A DNA stretch of 64,000 nt from [Phialemoniopsis] sp. UDSM-2020 (GCA_018873225.1 JAEILZ010000006.1:3410001-3474000), one strand, 5' to 3'. Counted from the stretch's first letter, positions 22,571 to 33,925 are shown. The notes: generated by a model not told the origin, from the letters alone. Numbers and translations are program-made.

Positions 22571-24310
22571 TCATGCGTGAGGTCCATCAACTGCCTCAGC
22601 TGTCTTGGCTACGGTAACAGGAGTGACATCCCCCTCAAGCGAATCAGAATCAAAGCCCTCCTTGCTTTCATCGTGAGGCCTCTCAGGCACGAGGAACGTA
22701 GCAAAAGTGGTGGTCGGGATGGTCACGCCGAACATGGCAAACGCGATGATGAGATTGACCATGGGCTTGGTCTTGACGGCGCCGACTCCGTAGGACAGTG
22801 CTGACCCAACCGACTCAAACGAGCGCACGATTCCCACAGCGAGCGTCAGGGTCTCGATGTCGTCAAAGAAGGTGCCGAGGATCCAGTAGACGAACATGTA
22901 GTGAGACTCGTTCATGAACCTATACTTCTAGTCAGGATCTAGCAAGAAGTCGCATGGAATTGTGAGGGCTTCACTAACCGCATAAGAACCATGCTAGCGA
23001 ATCCACGGCCAAATCCAGGAAGAGCCCAGTCCAGGGTCGGCTTGGGCGTTGTATTGGCATACTGGTGCTCATTTGCAGTCTGCCAGCTCATAAAGGCCAG
23101 CATGCCGGTTGCGAGGAATGCCCAGGTGATCTTGGCCAGCTGGGGACGACTGAAGTACTTCAGATCATAGAACCAACCCCAGAAGATGTTGGCGGCGGTC
23201 GCGACGACTCCGGAGACAAGCGCGCTGAGGGCACGGGCGCGAACCGAGAAGCTATGATTCACTGATTAGACGCAAACAGAAATTGAAGAGAGGGTCGCAG
23301 TGACTTACTAAGCTGCCTGGTAGATGCCCAGGTACGTGCCGTTCCAGTTGAAGCCCACAAGCACGGGGATTAGGAACAGCATCTGCTTCTTCCTGATGAC
23401 GACCCACCACCTCTTGAACTCGCCAAGGACGGCCTTGTTCTTTGTCGGATCCCGCAGCTTGGTTCCATCGGGACGAATAACCTTCTCCGGCGGGGAGATG
23501 AGCAGAGCCAGGGGCAGTCCAAGACACTGGAGCGCAATGAGTACGAGATAGGTGCTGTAGCCAACCTTGCCACGTTGGCCATCCTTCACGTTGAGGGACA
23601 GCTGGATGGAGGCGCCGACCAGCTGCCCGAGCTCGCGGAGACCGAGCCAGATCCCAGCTAGATATATAATTAGCAATCTGACTTATCAAATACCACCATA
23701 GATTGTCGCGACTTACTGAACTTGCCACGGTCGCGCACACTACCGTAGCCTAGTGCGATTGCCCCTTCAGATGCCCAGAGCGCCGAAGCCGCGATTCCGC
23801 AGGTTGCGCCGCCAAAAAGTACGAACCACTCGACACCGTAGCGGTTGTTCACGTACAAGGACGCAGAGTACGGCGCATAGCCCAGGGTACCGATGACAAG
23901 CACCCACTTGAGACCGATCTTGTTTGCCAGGACCGAGAAGATGGAGCAGCCGAAGACCATGAGACTACCACTTGAGTTAGGGCAAGCAGCGGCGGAAGGT
24001 AATTGAGACCAGAACTTACCCGAAGGTGAGTGCATTAGCACCGTTGACGAGGTACGGCTCCTGTTGGCCACCAGCGCCGGTGTCTGTGGTGTGGAATTAG
24101 CTTTGTAACGATAGATTTTTGATCTCAAGCAATCTTACTGTTTAGAGCGTTCCAGATACCCGGTTGTGTAAACGAAATCAGACCCGCGATGATGACGTTG
24201 AAAAGCGGACTTCGGTACCATCTCGTGAAACGTGATACAGATTTCGGGTGGTCTTCCGCGGCCTCTACCGGGACCTCGTGGTTGAGGACTGCTTGGTCTT
24301 GATTCGCCAT
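22571..24310 (-). CDS. UNC93-like major facilitator membrane protein
   Basis: Six exons: 24310-24139, 24083-24020, 23964-23717, 23657-23309, 23251-22979, 22919-22571; 484 aa. About eleven to twelve membrane spans can be drawn. Family signs are SPLFNVIIAGLISFTQPGIW, NTGAGGQQEPYLVNGANAL, IGLKWVLVIGTLGYAPYSAS and RWWVVIRKKQMLFLIP, matching the UNC93/DUF895-type fungal MFS proteins. These are assumed to be ion or solute transporters of the plasma membrane; the substrate is unknown. Two junctions are atypical: the exon 4/5 acceptor had to be CATAG (23252) because the nearer AATCAG brings a stop, and intron 5 uses a GTTAGT donor. The acidic cytosolic tail (DESKEGFDSDSLEGD) is typical. It is divergent from the TauD gene across a 545-bp intergenic region and convergent with the glycosidase gene, 201 bp apart. 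Confidence 0.87.
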
Positions 24311-24855
24311 TGCGTCCCGTCGAAGACTCCAACAGTGACTCAAATTTGCCGATCAAAAATGATATGCCGAAGACGACTTGCAATTGTTGACGAGAGCATC
24401 CCCTTTTTATGTTTTACCAAAGCCACGATACGCGCTTTGACTAGAAAATATTTTCTCTTGTGGAATCGGAGTTGATGGGATTAGTCGGAGTGTTTTCAGA
24501 CCCTTGTCAATGTCGTGATCCGGTAGTGTGGATGAGCAAATGAGCAGCAAAACCAATCACCGAGGACCCATCGAGTCTCAAAAATGGGGGCATGCAACCT
24601 TCCAAGACACCGAGAACACAATGGCCATTGCACCTAGTTGATTGTCACAGATAAGATACTATGGCGCAATCGGCTACACGCGGTCGCCACGACACGAGGG
24701 CCGAGCCCGACAGCGTAGATCCGGGGAGCTATGAGCACATCCTGGCTTCCATATAAGAAGTAGCTTGCTGTCAATATGCATGAGAGCCCAGGGATACTGG
24801 TCATTTTATTCTTCGGGAAAAGTAGCGCTCCAGATTCCTGGGACGGAAACGAATC
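24311..24855. promoter_or_regulatory. Divergent promoter of UNC93-like and TauD genes
   Basis: 545 bp separate the two start codons. Such a shared upstream region often co-regulates the pair, but I found no matching palindromic zinc-cluster site in both directions. The region includes a CATCGAGTCTC-like stretch and an AT-rich segment near 24760 that may be the TauD core promoter. Confidence 0.4.
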
Positions 24856-26302
24856 ATGACGGTCTCAGTGTTGCAACCCGCACCCTACGCGCCTGCGGTC
24901 GAGCTGGCAGCCCCGTACGAGCCCGGCGTCGCGTTCCCACTCTCCCTGGCGCCGAGCGATGCGGGTACCTCGGTGGCGGCCCTCGTCTCGGAGATCCAGC
25001 GCCTCAAAGAGAGCGGCCGGATCCAGGCGCTGATTGACCGGCATGGCGCCATCTACTTCCAGAACTTGCGGCTCAAGACGGCGGAGGAATTTTCGCAGTT
25101 TGCGCACGCCTTTGGCTGGTCGCCGCATGAAGATATCGGCAACCCCGTGCGCCGGACGGTGCACGCCAAGAACGTGGCGACGGCCAACGAAGGGCCGAAT
25201 ACGCAGCCAGTTTATCCTCATAATGAGTTTGGGCTGAGTCCTCACTACCCGGCATATGTTTTCTTTTACTGCTCTTCGCCTCCTGAGACTGGTGAGTGGA
25301 TTGTGCCCGGCGAGTGTCCTTAGTCGTAGGTCTGATGGTTTGGTCAGGCGGAGAGACGCCGATAAACAACTCGGTAATTCTTTACGAGCGATTAAAGAAA
25401 GAGCATCCGAAGTTCATCGAAGAAATAGAGAGCAAGGTAAGCTGGCGATGACACTCTTCAATCCAAGTTGCCGGAATTCTGACAGGGGCAGGGTGTCAAA
25501 TATCAATTGTTCTATCCCAATGGACCCAAAGACCAAATAGCATCGGCAGGGACGACAGTAAGACAATCGTACGGTCTACATGTCTTAGATAGCGACGACA
25601 CAGAGACCGCAAGGAGAAAGGTCGAAGTGGAGGTCCAACGACTGCCGACGGCGACTTGGCAGTGGGAGAATCAGTCAGAGGAAAATCCGCTGGGCGATCT
25701 GAGAGTGTGGCAGGTGCTTCCAGGTAAGGTTCGTGACTGAACTCCATCTTATGTGAATGTGCTGACGAAGCGGACGAAAGCTGTGCGCGAGCACCCGCGG
25801 ACTGGGCAGACAGCCTTCTTCAATAATATTGTGTCAAGGTTTCTCAATGCCTTGAAAGCAGACACGTTGGATCCGCCTCACCTCAATGCTGAAGGAAAAT
25901 ATCAACCACCAGCTTTTGTGAGTCTGTCGAGATGGTGTATCCCATGTCGTTTGGACTCTAACGGTTGGACAGTATGGAGATGGATCCTTGATTCCGAGGG
26001 AGTATCTGGAGGCGGCAGTCAAGATTGTCTACGAGACACGAGCACTCGTTACTTGGACTCAGGGAGATGTGGTGCTGCTAGATGTAAGGACCCCATCAGC
26101 TCTGAACATGAAGCGCGTTGGCAGAGACCCTTGCTGACTAGACAAATCGTAGAACCATGTGGTGCAGCATGCCCGAGAGCCGTGGACAGGGTAAGTGAAG
26201 TCTTGGATCGATCACAGTCCTCGAGGAGCAATGCTAATCGTTGTTCTCAGCAATCGCAAACTGCTGGCAAGTCTATGGGACGAGACTAAAGTGAGCGCTT
26301 AA
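24856..26302 (+). CDS. TauD/TfdA-family 2-oxoglutarate dioxygenase
   Basis: Seven exons: 24856-25291, 25348-25436, 25486-25723, 25781-25917, 25973-26083, 26153-26190, 26251-26302; 366 aa with every junction in phase. The proximal iron-ligand motif is H122-N-E124 (HxE rather than HxD) in YPHNEFGLS, followed by FFYCSSPPETGGETPI, the usual strand after it. The distal part shows WTQGDVVLLDNHVVQHAREPW, with the second His and the 2OG-binding Arg, then NRKLLASLW. This is the clavaminate-synthase-like/TauD fold; fungal members degrade sulfonates or aryloxyalkanoates or hydroxylate natural products. HxE ligation occurs in some family members, so it does not argue against activity. No signal peptide. 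Exon 5 start uses GAAAG (25780) as acceptor because the nearer GAAG breaks frame. Confidence 0.87.
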
Positions 26303-27028
26303 GCGGCGTTTCCTCGTAGAACAGGGCGAAGTGCCTCATAGGCTCTTCGAGGGTGTGTAGACATGTCGATTCAGGCCGGCGATTTGACGCTGCTCAAGGC
26401 TGACAGGACATGCTCTGCGTTTTTGGTGTTATCTATAGAGACTGGAAATCCAATTACTAATGTCGAATTGTCAAAGCCAAGTCAAGACAGCCCGAGTGAA
26501 GGTAGCAGACTGAGGGGGAGAGAACGCCAGGCTGGAATCCACGGAAAGCTACAATGCCGACGCTACGCCCAAAGTAGGAAATCCTCAATCCCTGTCTGCA
26601 TTAGTGTTGCCACTATTCCCCATCTGGAGTACGTACAACAGCCCAGGAGAACGTTTTAGACGTTCCTTCACTTCGTAAGGAGCATCGATTTTGAAGGATA
26701 ACAATGACTACGATCATCTCTCAATTACTAATTCACAGTCGCTTCCGGGGTATCATATCGGGGCCTTTGCTCGGATCGGAATAGCCTCCAGCTTTGAGCA
26801 ACCGGCAATGACAATGTTGATTTCAAATCCCATAGGTTGTCTCGGTTTGAGGACAGGGACACCTCATGGTTATAAAAATTGCAGCGCCAGTGATGCCTTT
26901 TACAAGTACATCCTATTTTACACCAGCCGAATCAGCTGAGAGCTAGCCTTCAAAGTCACCCCGAAATTGCTGCATCAGGTCTTACTCCTTAGTCCAAATC
27001 CCTTGCAAACTCCTACCCCCAAGCCACG
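26303..27028. other. Intergenic, no supported gene
   Basis: About 725 bp between TauD and the MFS gene. A 98-codon ORF from an ATG (26363-26659) and another at 26691-26939 show no motif and are not called. The MFS promoter should lie in the last few hundred bases. Confidence 0.5.
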
Positions 27029-28738
27029 ATGTCGACAACATCACCCCTTCCTGCCCCGACCAAGAACCACGGTTCAATACATGCCGCCCAATCGCATGGC
27101 GCTGTGGCCAACTACTTCCGCCGATTACTCAAGCCTGTGTCAGTGTCGTATGAGGTGTTGAATCACTCATATCACGGAACGGGCACCGCCGAAGACCCGT
27201 ATCTAGTCGAGTACTTGACCGACGATCCCCAGAATCCAATGCAGTTCTCGCGAATGAAGAAGTGGGCCATAACCTTTGTCCTGGCCATTGCGACTCTCGC
27301 TGTTGCTTTCGCCAGTACGGCGTATTTCAGCGGCATCGAGGACATAACGCAGCACTTCAATGTATCTACCGAGGTTGCTCTGCTAGGGTTGTCGTTGTTT
27401 GTCCTAGGCCTTGCCGTCGGACCCCTACTCTGGGCTCCGCTGTCCGAGGAGTACGGACGTCAGTATCTTTTTGTCGGCACCTATGCTGCTCATGTCGCAT
27501 TCAACGCAGGTGCTGCTGGCTCCCGGAACATCGAGACACTCATAATCCTTCGATTTTTCGCCGCCGTTTTCGGGGCGGCTCCGTACACCAATGCCAACGC
27601 CGTGGTCGTCGACATGTTTTCTGCATCTGAGCGAGGCCTGGCCCTGACACTGTTTGGCGCCGCACCTTTTCTCGGTCCAGCCCTTGGTAAGTGCTCTTTG
27701 CTACTTGGTGATCGAAAGCTGACCTGGCTGGATCAAGGTCCGATAGCTGCTGGATTTCTGGGCGCTGCAGCGGGCTGGCGGTGGATACACGGCCTGGAGG
27801 CCGCTTTCACTGGCGTAGCGCTGATCATGTGCTTTCTATGTGTACCAGAGACGTACACTCCAGTCATTTTGGGACGACGGGCAAAGAGACTGTCCATTCT
27901 GACCGGGAAGGTATATGTTTCCTTTGTCGACGTCCACCAAAGTCGGAAATCCGTGGGCGAAATTCTTCAACGAGCTCTTCTGAGGCCGTGGGTTCTCTTT
28001 TGCCGCGAGCCGATCGTGCTATTCACGGCCCTCTACATTGCTGTCGTCTATGGTACTTTGTACCTGTTCTTCGCCGCGTTTCCGATTGTGTTCCAAGTCA
28101 AACGGGGCTGGTCAGCCGGTATGTCGGGACTGGCCTTTCTCGGGACGGCTGTTGGCATGGTCTTCTCGATCGTGTATGTGGCCGCCTACGAGAACAAACG
28201 CTTCGCTCGGGTTGTCATCGAGAACAAAGGCTCCGCTCCGCCTGAGGCGCGATTGCCGGCGGCTATTCTCGGTTCGGTTCTGATTCCAGTGGGACTATTT
28301 TGGTTCGCATGGACGAACGGCCCCGACGTCCACTGGATCTCTTCCATCATCGCGTCAGGATTCTTTGCGGCCGGTATGGTCCTCGTGTTTGTGGGTATCG
28401 TCAACTAACTGATCGATTCATACGTCATCTACGCAGCTTCGGTCTTGGCGGCAAACACCGTCCTCCGACCCCTCTTTGGAGCCTGTTTCCCACTATTTAC
28501 TACCCAAATGTATGACGGCCTTGGCATACACTGGGCATCGTCGATTCCAGCCTTTCTCGCACTCGCATGTATGCCTATTCCCTTTCTGTTCTATAAATAT
28601 GGGCCAGCAATCCGGGCGAAGTGTCGATACGCCACTGAAGCGGCGGCCATACTCGCGCGGATGACTGCGACCCCTCAGGCGGGCTCTGGGAGCAATGCAA
28701 CAGTGGGAAACAATGAAAGGACAGACGAGGGGCCTTGA
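27029..28738 (+). pseudogene. MFS multidrug-type (DHA1) transporter with in-frame stop
   Basis: Exons 27029-27686 and 27738-28738. The reading frame is intact over twelve spans except for one TAA at 28406-28408. N-terminus: cytosolic ~80 residues with the DPQNPMQFSRMKKW segment usual in fungal DHA1 proteins; loop 2-3 carries LSEEYGRQYLF; then RGLALTLFGAAPFLGPALG and the central cytosolic loop. After GIVN the stop replaces the Tyr-like codon expected in [19 protein letters not shown]; downstream [20 protein letters not shown] and [17 protein letters not shown] continue in the same frame to TGA. If translated to the stop the protein would be ~442 aa and lack the last two spans. A 42-nt GT..AG segment spanning the stop exists (28394-28435) but is shorter than usual fungal introns and would remove conserved residues. 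Most likely a nonsense allele or sequencing error. Confidence 0.75.
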
Positions 28739-29124
28739 TTGCTAATGAAAGAGAGAACGGGTGACGAAAGACATTGGGGATGAGGAAAAGAGTGGTACAA
28801 AACCTCGGTCCCAGGATTCAGTGGAGGGCGTCATGTAAGCCAAGATGTGCTGTTTTCCGCAGGTGTGCGATTCACATATATGACTGATCAACGATTAATC
28901 TGTTCCTGATCTCCTTGGATGTTGTGTGAACTGCTCCCCATCTAGATGTGCGCCATGACAATACCGGAAACTAAACGCTAAACAACTGACATGACCGTCC
29001 CCAACACCCTGATCCTTGGCCTGGCCTGCTCATTGAGATAGGCCAAACGGCCCCTGAATGTTGGACAAATTACGCCAAATGAATTATGCCTGCTTAGAAA
29101 GACTTTTGTATGACTCTGACATTG
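28739..29124. other. Convergent intergenic gap
   Basis: 386 bp between the MFS stop and the stop of the convergent regulator-like gene. No coding sequence is seen. Confidence 0.5.
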
Positions 29125-30739
29125 TTAAGTATCCGTATTGAAGTCATCCATCAAATCGTTCAAGCGTGGTTCTTCAATTATCCCAATCCAGATTAACTTC
29201 TTAACCGAGTCAACCGCGCTGCTGAGCTTTGAAATGCCTCGAGCTCTTGCCGTCGCTCGGATGGAAGGCAAGAGGGTTCTAGCCTCATTTCGGGGCAATA
29301 ACAGCGCCGAGGAAACCAGTGTCCACAGTTTTAAATCAGTCAATGGGTCCTTCTTGTCGTCATCGTTCGTTGACTGGGCCACTGTGCTGAGGAACGCAAG
29401 TGATACCGGTTCGATGTCCAAGGCGTTCAAGGCGAAGAGTGCTTTAAGCCGGGAGAGGAACATCAAGCACGTCAGCCTTGCCAGTTCACCCACCACCACG
29501 AGCCGCGAGGCCTCGAAAATGGGCATAGTTGGCCGTTTCAAGGATAGCAAGTAGTGTGTCACCGGGCCCAGGAGGGCCACACCACTGATCGCATCTCGCC
29601 AGAAATCTTGGTTGTAGCTGTTGGAATTGACCGTTTTCGTCACCGAGGACATCATCCGTAACGCCCGCGCAATCGGCGAGAGTTGCGGAAATACCAATCG
29701 TATGCATAGAAGAAGCGTCCGGATCGCAGGCGGCAAATCCCCACTCATGATGTCGGGGGTGCTCATCGTCTCCGGGATGGCGAATCGCGGGGCGATATCA
29801 AGAGCACTGGCACCAACAAGGTCCAACCTGCGATCAAACATGAATATTCAGGTCGTTTTCGCCAAAATTGGTACGGACTTACCAGAAAGTAAGGAGTTGG
29901 ACATGAGTGTCGAGTGCACTGGTGCTGATCCTCAGCTTCAAAACCCGATCTAGTCCAGCGACATGAGCGGACCACCGTTGCCAATTGCCCACATGAACCT
30001 GGGAAGTACAGATTCGGTTAGCTGGTAATCTTGCCAGGAGGATCATGACTGACATCGTGGCAAAGACATCCGATAATCGTAGTGACGGCTCCAATACTTG
30101 TGCAATCTTGCGGGTCGCCCAGACGTTTTGACAACTGCCCGAGAGCCTTGAAATAGTACCTTGCAGCTTCAGGGTTGCTTTCGAGGCTAGCAGTGGAATT
30201 GTTGTTTCTGCGATCACAAAGGAGTAGCATATTGGAAACGGAGAGATTAAGAGCACTTTGGTCGGAAAATCCCATGCGAATCCAGATGGCGTGGAACGTT
30301 TGCTCGCCGCCTTCTAATTCCAACTTCACTGGACCCAGTGTCAACCGACGAGAGCTAAAGCGAAGCGGGGAAGGCGGCACATAAGGTGCTCACTATGATG
30401 CACGATTTCTCGCGCTCGGTCATCCAAGTCAATCCCCAATATCCCAGGTTGGCTCAGTTGCGATGATTGGTATGGGAATCTAGTCTCGCTCTCGGTCACC
30501 AGTGCTTCTGTATGAGGCTCTTCAGAACGGAGACCACCCCCATTGGGCTCCCTTATCCGAACGCCGAGGGGAAAGGTGAGATTGCGTGGCAGCTTCCTGC
30601 GTGAACGTCGGATCTCTGTCGTGATGTGACGACGAATGGTGTATTGGGTGTCGCGACCTCGAACGTCGTCGGGATGGGTTAGGTTCACGAACACGAGATT
30701 TGAGCTCTCCTTAGGGTAAGAATGCTGCCCTTTATCCAT
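29125..30739 (-). CDS. Transcription-factor-like protein without zinc cluster
   Basis: Four exons: 30739-30394, 30328-30054, 29998-29883, 29827-29125; 479 aa. The N-terminus carries FVNLTHPDDVRGRDTQYTIR followed by RRHITTEIRRSRRK, a conserved opening block of a large fungal family annotated as C6-transcription-factor-like (DUF3468 group). No Cys-rich zinc cluster lies in the first 100 residues. The rest is helical: IWIRMGFSDQSALNLSVSN, PEAARYYFKALGQLSKRL, then the GNWQRWSAHVAGLDRVLKLR block and a long C-terminal helical region. Members of this group have the regulatory middle-homology region of Zn2Cys6 factors but no DNA-binding domain. Basic residues around 40-55 could give nuclear localisation. 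Its closeness to the MFS gene might mean local regulation, but that is inference. Confidence 0.83.
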
Positions 30740-31125
30740 TGAATTTTCGTTTAATTTCTAAATATGAGGTTGGCCATGAGGTGGTGAGAGTGTGCATCTT
30801 CTGGCACGTACTCGGTAGATCACACATGTTCTGAGATGAGGTCTCGAGGTGTGCTGCAGGCAACGTCCCAAGGTCGTGACTAAGCTTAAATTGAGCACTA
30901 AATGGTCGAGCTAAATCCTTGTCACCCCCGCCTTTGCACTAAAAAGACGTGCCATGAGTTTCGCGCTGCATCTCTTCTCGTATCCCTTCGATCATCACCA
31001 CAAAACCAGCTTCGTATCCACGTAAACACACTTATTCGCTTCATTCTTGGATAGCTACTACACCATCACTTGCTGCTCCAGCACCTCAATTGCTACATCA
31101 TTCTTGCAGGCCCCACCTACCCATC
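30740..31125. promoter_or_regulatory. Divergent promoter of regulator-like and RGG genes
   Basis: 386 bp between two start codons. The half next to 31126 is CT-rich with several ACATCATT/CATCAC words, as is common upstream of highly expressed fungal genes. No specific operator is claimed. Confidence 0.45.
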
Positions 31126-32382
31126 ATGGAGGACCAATTCGGTGGTAGGACGGATGACGACTTGTTCGCTGACGACTTCGAGCCCATCGAGTCAGTCCAG
31201 CAGCAGCCGCCAGCACAAGAGACGCCCGCTGTTGCTGCAACCCAGCCTCCCGCAAAGGATACAGAACCATTGAAGACATCCGATGCGAAGCCCGCGCCTG
31301 CTACTGCTCCCGCTCAGCCAGCGCATGCTCCAGCCCCGCGCTCGCTAGCCCAGTCGCGCCACGCTCCTCCATCGCGACAACCTCGCCAGCCCCGACAGAA
31401 CGCTCCTGCTCCCAAGCCCAAAGCCCCTACCCAGGAAGCGACCCAATCTCCTCCAGCACAAGCAGCCCAACAGCCCTCCTCGACGCCCGCTACTGATGCT
31501 CCCGCCCCGCCGCCCACTGCCCCGACCGGCCCCGCCGCCGGCACAGCGGCCCCCTCCACCGGCAAGGGCGCCAACAGTGCCGCGCGCCTCGGCAGCGGCG
31601 CCAACCCGCGCCAGAAGCTGACGGACGACGAGCTCAACGCCAAGATGGAGCAGATGCGCATCGCGTCGGCCGAGAAGGCGCGCCGCTTCGAGCAGGCGCA
31701 GCGCGACGAACGCGACCACGAGATCGCCTACGCGAAAGGCATGGAGGAGGCGCGCAAGCGGAAAGCCGCCGAGGACGAGCGGCGCCGGCGGACGGACGAG
31801 GAGCGCCGGCAGATGAACGACGAGCGCGAGCGCAACAGGGCGCGCAAGCTCAAGGCCATGGGCATGAACGAGGGCGGGTGGGACGAGGGCAAGGCCGAGC
31901 GCGAGGAGGAGGAGAACCGACGGAGCGGGTTCCGCTCTGCGCATGGTGGTGTTAGAGGTGCTAGGACGGGGGGACTGGCGGGGAGCAAATATGCTGCTGA
32001 GGAGGAGGCGCCGCGGGAGTTTGCCGCTGGCGAGTTCAGAGGCCGTGGCAGGGGCCGAGGGAGGGGAGGTCCGCGCGGCGGTGGCCGTGGAGGTCGGGGT
32101 GGATTCGGCGACCGGAATGGAGCACAGGATGAAGGCCAACAACGACAGGCACAGTCGGCACCCCAATCCATGCCCGCGACAGACGACTTCCCTGCCCTGC
32201 CCGGCTCGGCTGGACCCAAGGCCGCCAAGTCGGATTCCGCCGCTGCCAAAAACTATTCTTCTGCAGCTGCTACTCCGTCCAAGCCGACCGGCCCGATAGC
32301 GCCGGTACCACTTGCCCCTCTGGAACCGCTCGGCAAGTGGGATGAGGAGGTCGCTGCGGACGAGCAGGCCAAGCAGCCCTAG
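31126..32382 (+). CDS. RGG-box, coiled-coil, probable RNA-binding protein
   Basis: Single exon, 418 aa from ATG 31126. Three parts are visible: an acidic N-terminus (TDDDLFADDFEPIES) followed by ~130 residues of Pro/Ala/Gln-rich low-complexity sequence; a long charged helix (~residues 165-265) starting at QKLTDDELNAKMEQMRIAS and continuing as Arg/Glu-rich coiled coil up to KLKAMGMNEGGWDEGKAE; and an RGG region (GRGRGRGRGGPRGGGRGGRG) before TDDFPALPG and the KWDEEV tail. The FPALP motif and RGG box suggest an mRNA-binding or translation-associated protein. I do not recognise a named yeast orthologue. High GC and a bias to GAG/CGC codons in the helix indicate strong expression. It lies in the housekeeping block next to LUC7. 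Confidence 0.82.
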   Translation: MEDQFGGRTDDDLFADDFEPIESVQQQPPAQETPAVAATQPPAKDTEPLKTSDAKPAPATAPAQPAHAPAPRSLAQSRHAPPSRQPRQPRQNAPAPKPKAPTQEATQSPPAQAAQQPSSTPATDAPAPPPTAPTGPAAGTAAPSTGKGANSAARLGSGANPRQKLTDDELNAKMEQMRIASAEKARRFEQAQRDERDHEIAYAKGMEEARKRKAAEDERRRRTDEERRQMNDERERNRARKLKAMGMNEGGWDEGKAEREEEENRRSGFRSAHGGVRGARTGGLAGSKYAAEEEAPREFAAGEFRGRGRGRGRGGPRGGGRGGRGGFGDRNGAQDEGQQRQAQSAPQSMPATDDFPALPGSAGPKAAKSDSAAAKNYSSAAATPSKPTGPIAPVPLAPLEPLGKWDEEVAADEQAKQP

Positions 32383-32961
32383 TCTGGCCATGGTTCTCAC
32401 TTGGGCCGCCAGCACCCTCTGCGCCAGCACCCTCCATCGCTGCCGCGCTCGAAACTGCTCCTGAATGCTCCGCAGGGCTACTCGCGCTCGGAGCCTACAA
32501 TAGACGACGATGCACAGAAAGACCTTATCTTTGGCCTCTTGCCGTCCACAACTGAAACCCGGATCCTGCGGTGGCTAGATGACGTCGATACCAGCATGCG
32601 CGAAAAAATAACGGCCGCGAAGATCGCAATAGGTGCACAGCAGGAACACGCTTTCGAATCAGTAGCCTCAGAAGAATTGTAATCTGGACATTTGTATCCA
32701 TGAGCGACAAGAGCATTAATATCGGCCGCTTAGGGCTCTTTAGGTAGCTGTGCTTTTATGCAGCGAGGGGCGTAGACCGGTTGCTTGGGCTACGTTTGGT
32801 CATCCATGACGAGCGGTCTTGTAGTCTCAATGTTTGCTTGATAAAATTAAAAGAAGAGGTATCTCAAAGCCGCCGCCGTTGACTCGGCCTGTCCCTATTT
32901 TCCGTGATGAAACGCCCTAGACACCATGACTCCAAGAAATGCAATCCGTAATGTCGGCTCT
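32383..32961. other. Convergent 3' region
   Basis: 580 bp between the stops of the RGG gene and LUC7. A 93-codon ORF (32401-32682) begins with TTG, contains QKDLIFGLLPSTTETRILRW, and has no in-frame ATG near its start; it might be a small gene or 3' UTR and is not called. Confidence 0.45.
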
Positions 32962-33925
32962 TCACCATCTTCCCCTGTAACCTCTGCCACCACGTCCACC
33001 ACCACCATAGCCACCACCGCCAGATCTCGGGCCGCGGGGCCCCTTACCCCAGCCGCCGTCGCCGTAGCCACCACCAGGTCCCATCGGCGCGCCACCCATA
33101 TCATCACCGTCGCCGCCGCCGCCCCCCATCATCTGCCGCCCTCCTCCGCGGCTCCGCATCTCCTTGGGGAAGGCCTCGAACGTCTTGCGCATCTGCGCAT
33201 AGCCCAGGTGCATCTTGCCGTAGAAGTGGTCCGCCAGCCGTCTGTCGTTGTCGAGCCTGCTCAGGTACGCGCCGCAGACGTCGCAGACCTGCAGCTTCTG
33301 GTGCCCGCTGGGCCCGCTCGTGTCGGACAGCGCCTTGAGCTCGCGCTCGCGCTCACCTTTCGCCGCGAGGGCCTGGCGCACGCGGTGGAACTCGTCGGCC
33401 GCGCGCGCGACCTCGCCCATCTCGCCGAGGATCTCGACTTCTAGCAGGCCCGCGGCTACGGAGGCCGAGAAGTCGGCGATGGACTTGAGCAGGACGTTGG
33501 TCTGGCGGATCTCGTCGGGCGTCTTCTCGAGGCGGCGCTGCGCGGCGTCGATGCGCCGGTTGCACTCGTCGATGTACTTTTGCAGGTCGCGCATGTAGTC
33601 GTAGTCGAAGCCGTACTTGCTCCGCTCGCGCTCGGGCAGGGCGTCGTACTCGGCCTTGAGCGCCTCGGAGTGCACCTTGGGGCAGGGCCCCAGGTCCTGC
33701 TTGGTGTTGGTGAAGAGGTCGTGCGGGCAGTGGCCGGCGATGTAGGAGCGGCAAACTTTTGGGTCGGTGAGGGAGAGCTGGGCGGAGCGCGAGGCCATGC
33801 CGCCGCCCATGAGCTGCTCTGTTGGATGAGGGAGGGTATGTTAGCATTTGTTTCTGGCTGGGGGGCAGGTGAATGATATGGGAGAAGAAGGGCTTACCGA
33901 GCAGCTTCCTTTGTTCTGCAGCCAT
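32962..33925 (-). CDS. LUC7: LUC7-related U1 snRNP splicing factor
   Basis: Two exons, 33925-33898 and 33818-32962; 294 aa. MAAEQRKLLEQLMG starts the protein; the first CCCH-type zinc finger is formed by VCRSYIAGHCPHDLFTNTK with LGPCPKVHSE. A long helix follows (EYDALPERERSKYGFDYDYM, then IDECNRRIDAAQRRLEKTPD). The second finger is LQVCDVCGAYLSRLDNDRRL with HFYGKMHLGY. The Gly/Arg-rich C-terminus replaces the RS tail of animal LUC7-like proteins. Known role: 5' splice-site recognition in the U1 snRNP; nuclear. The start exon is only 28 nt and the intron has a GTAAGC donor. It is divergent from GPI16 across 381 bp. Confidence 0.95.

Noticed and set aside
31314..32430. Long minus-strand ORFs across the RGG gene
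   Set aside because: They are antisense shadows of the GC-rich low-complexity coding sequence on the plus strand.
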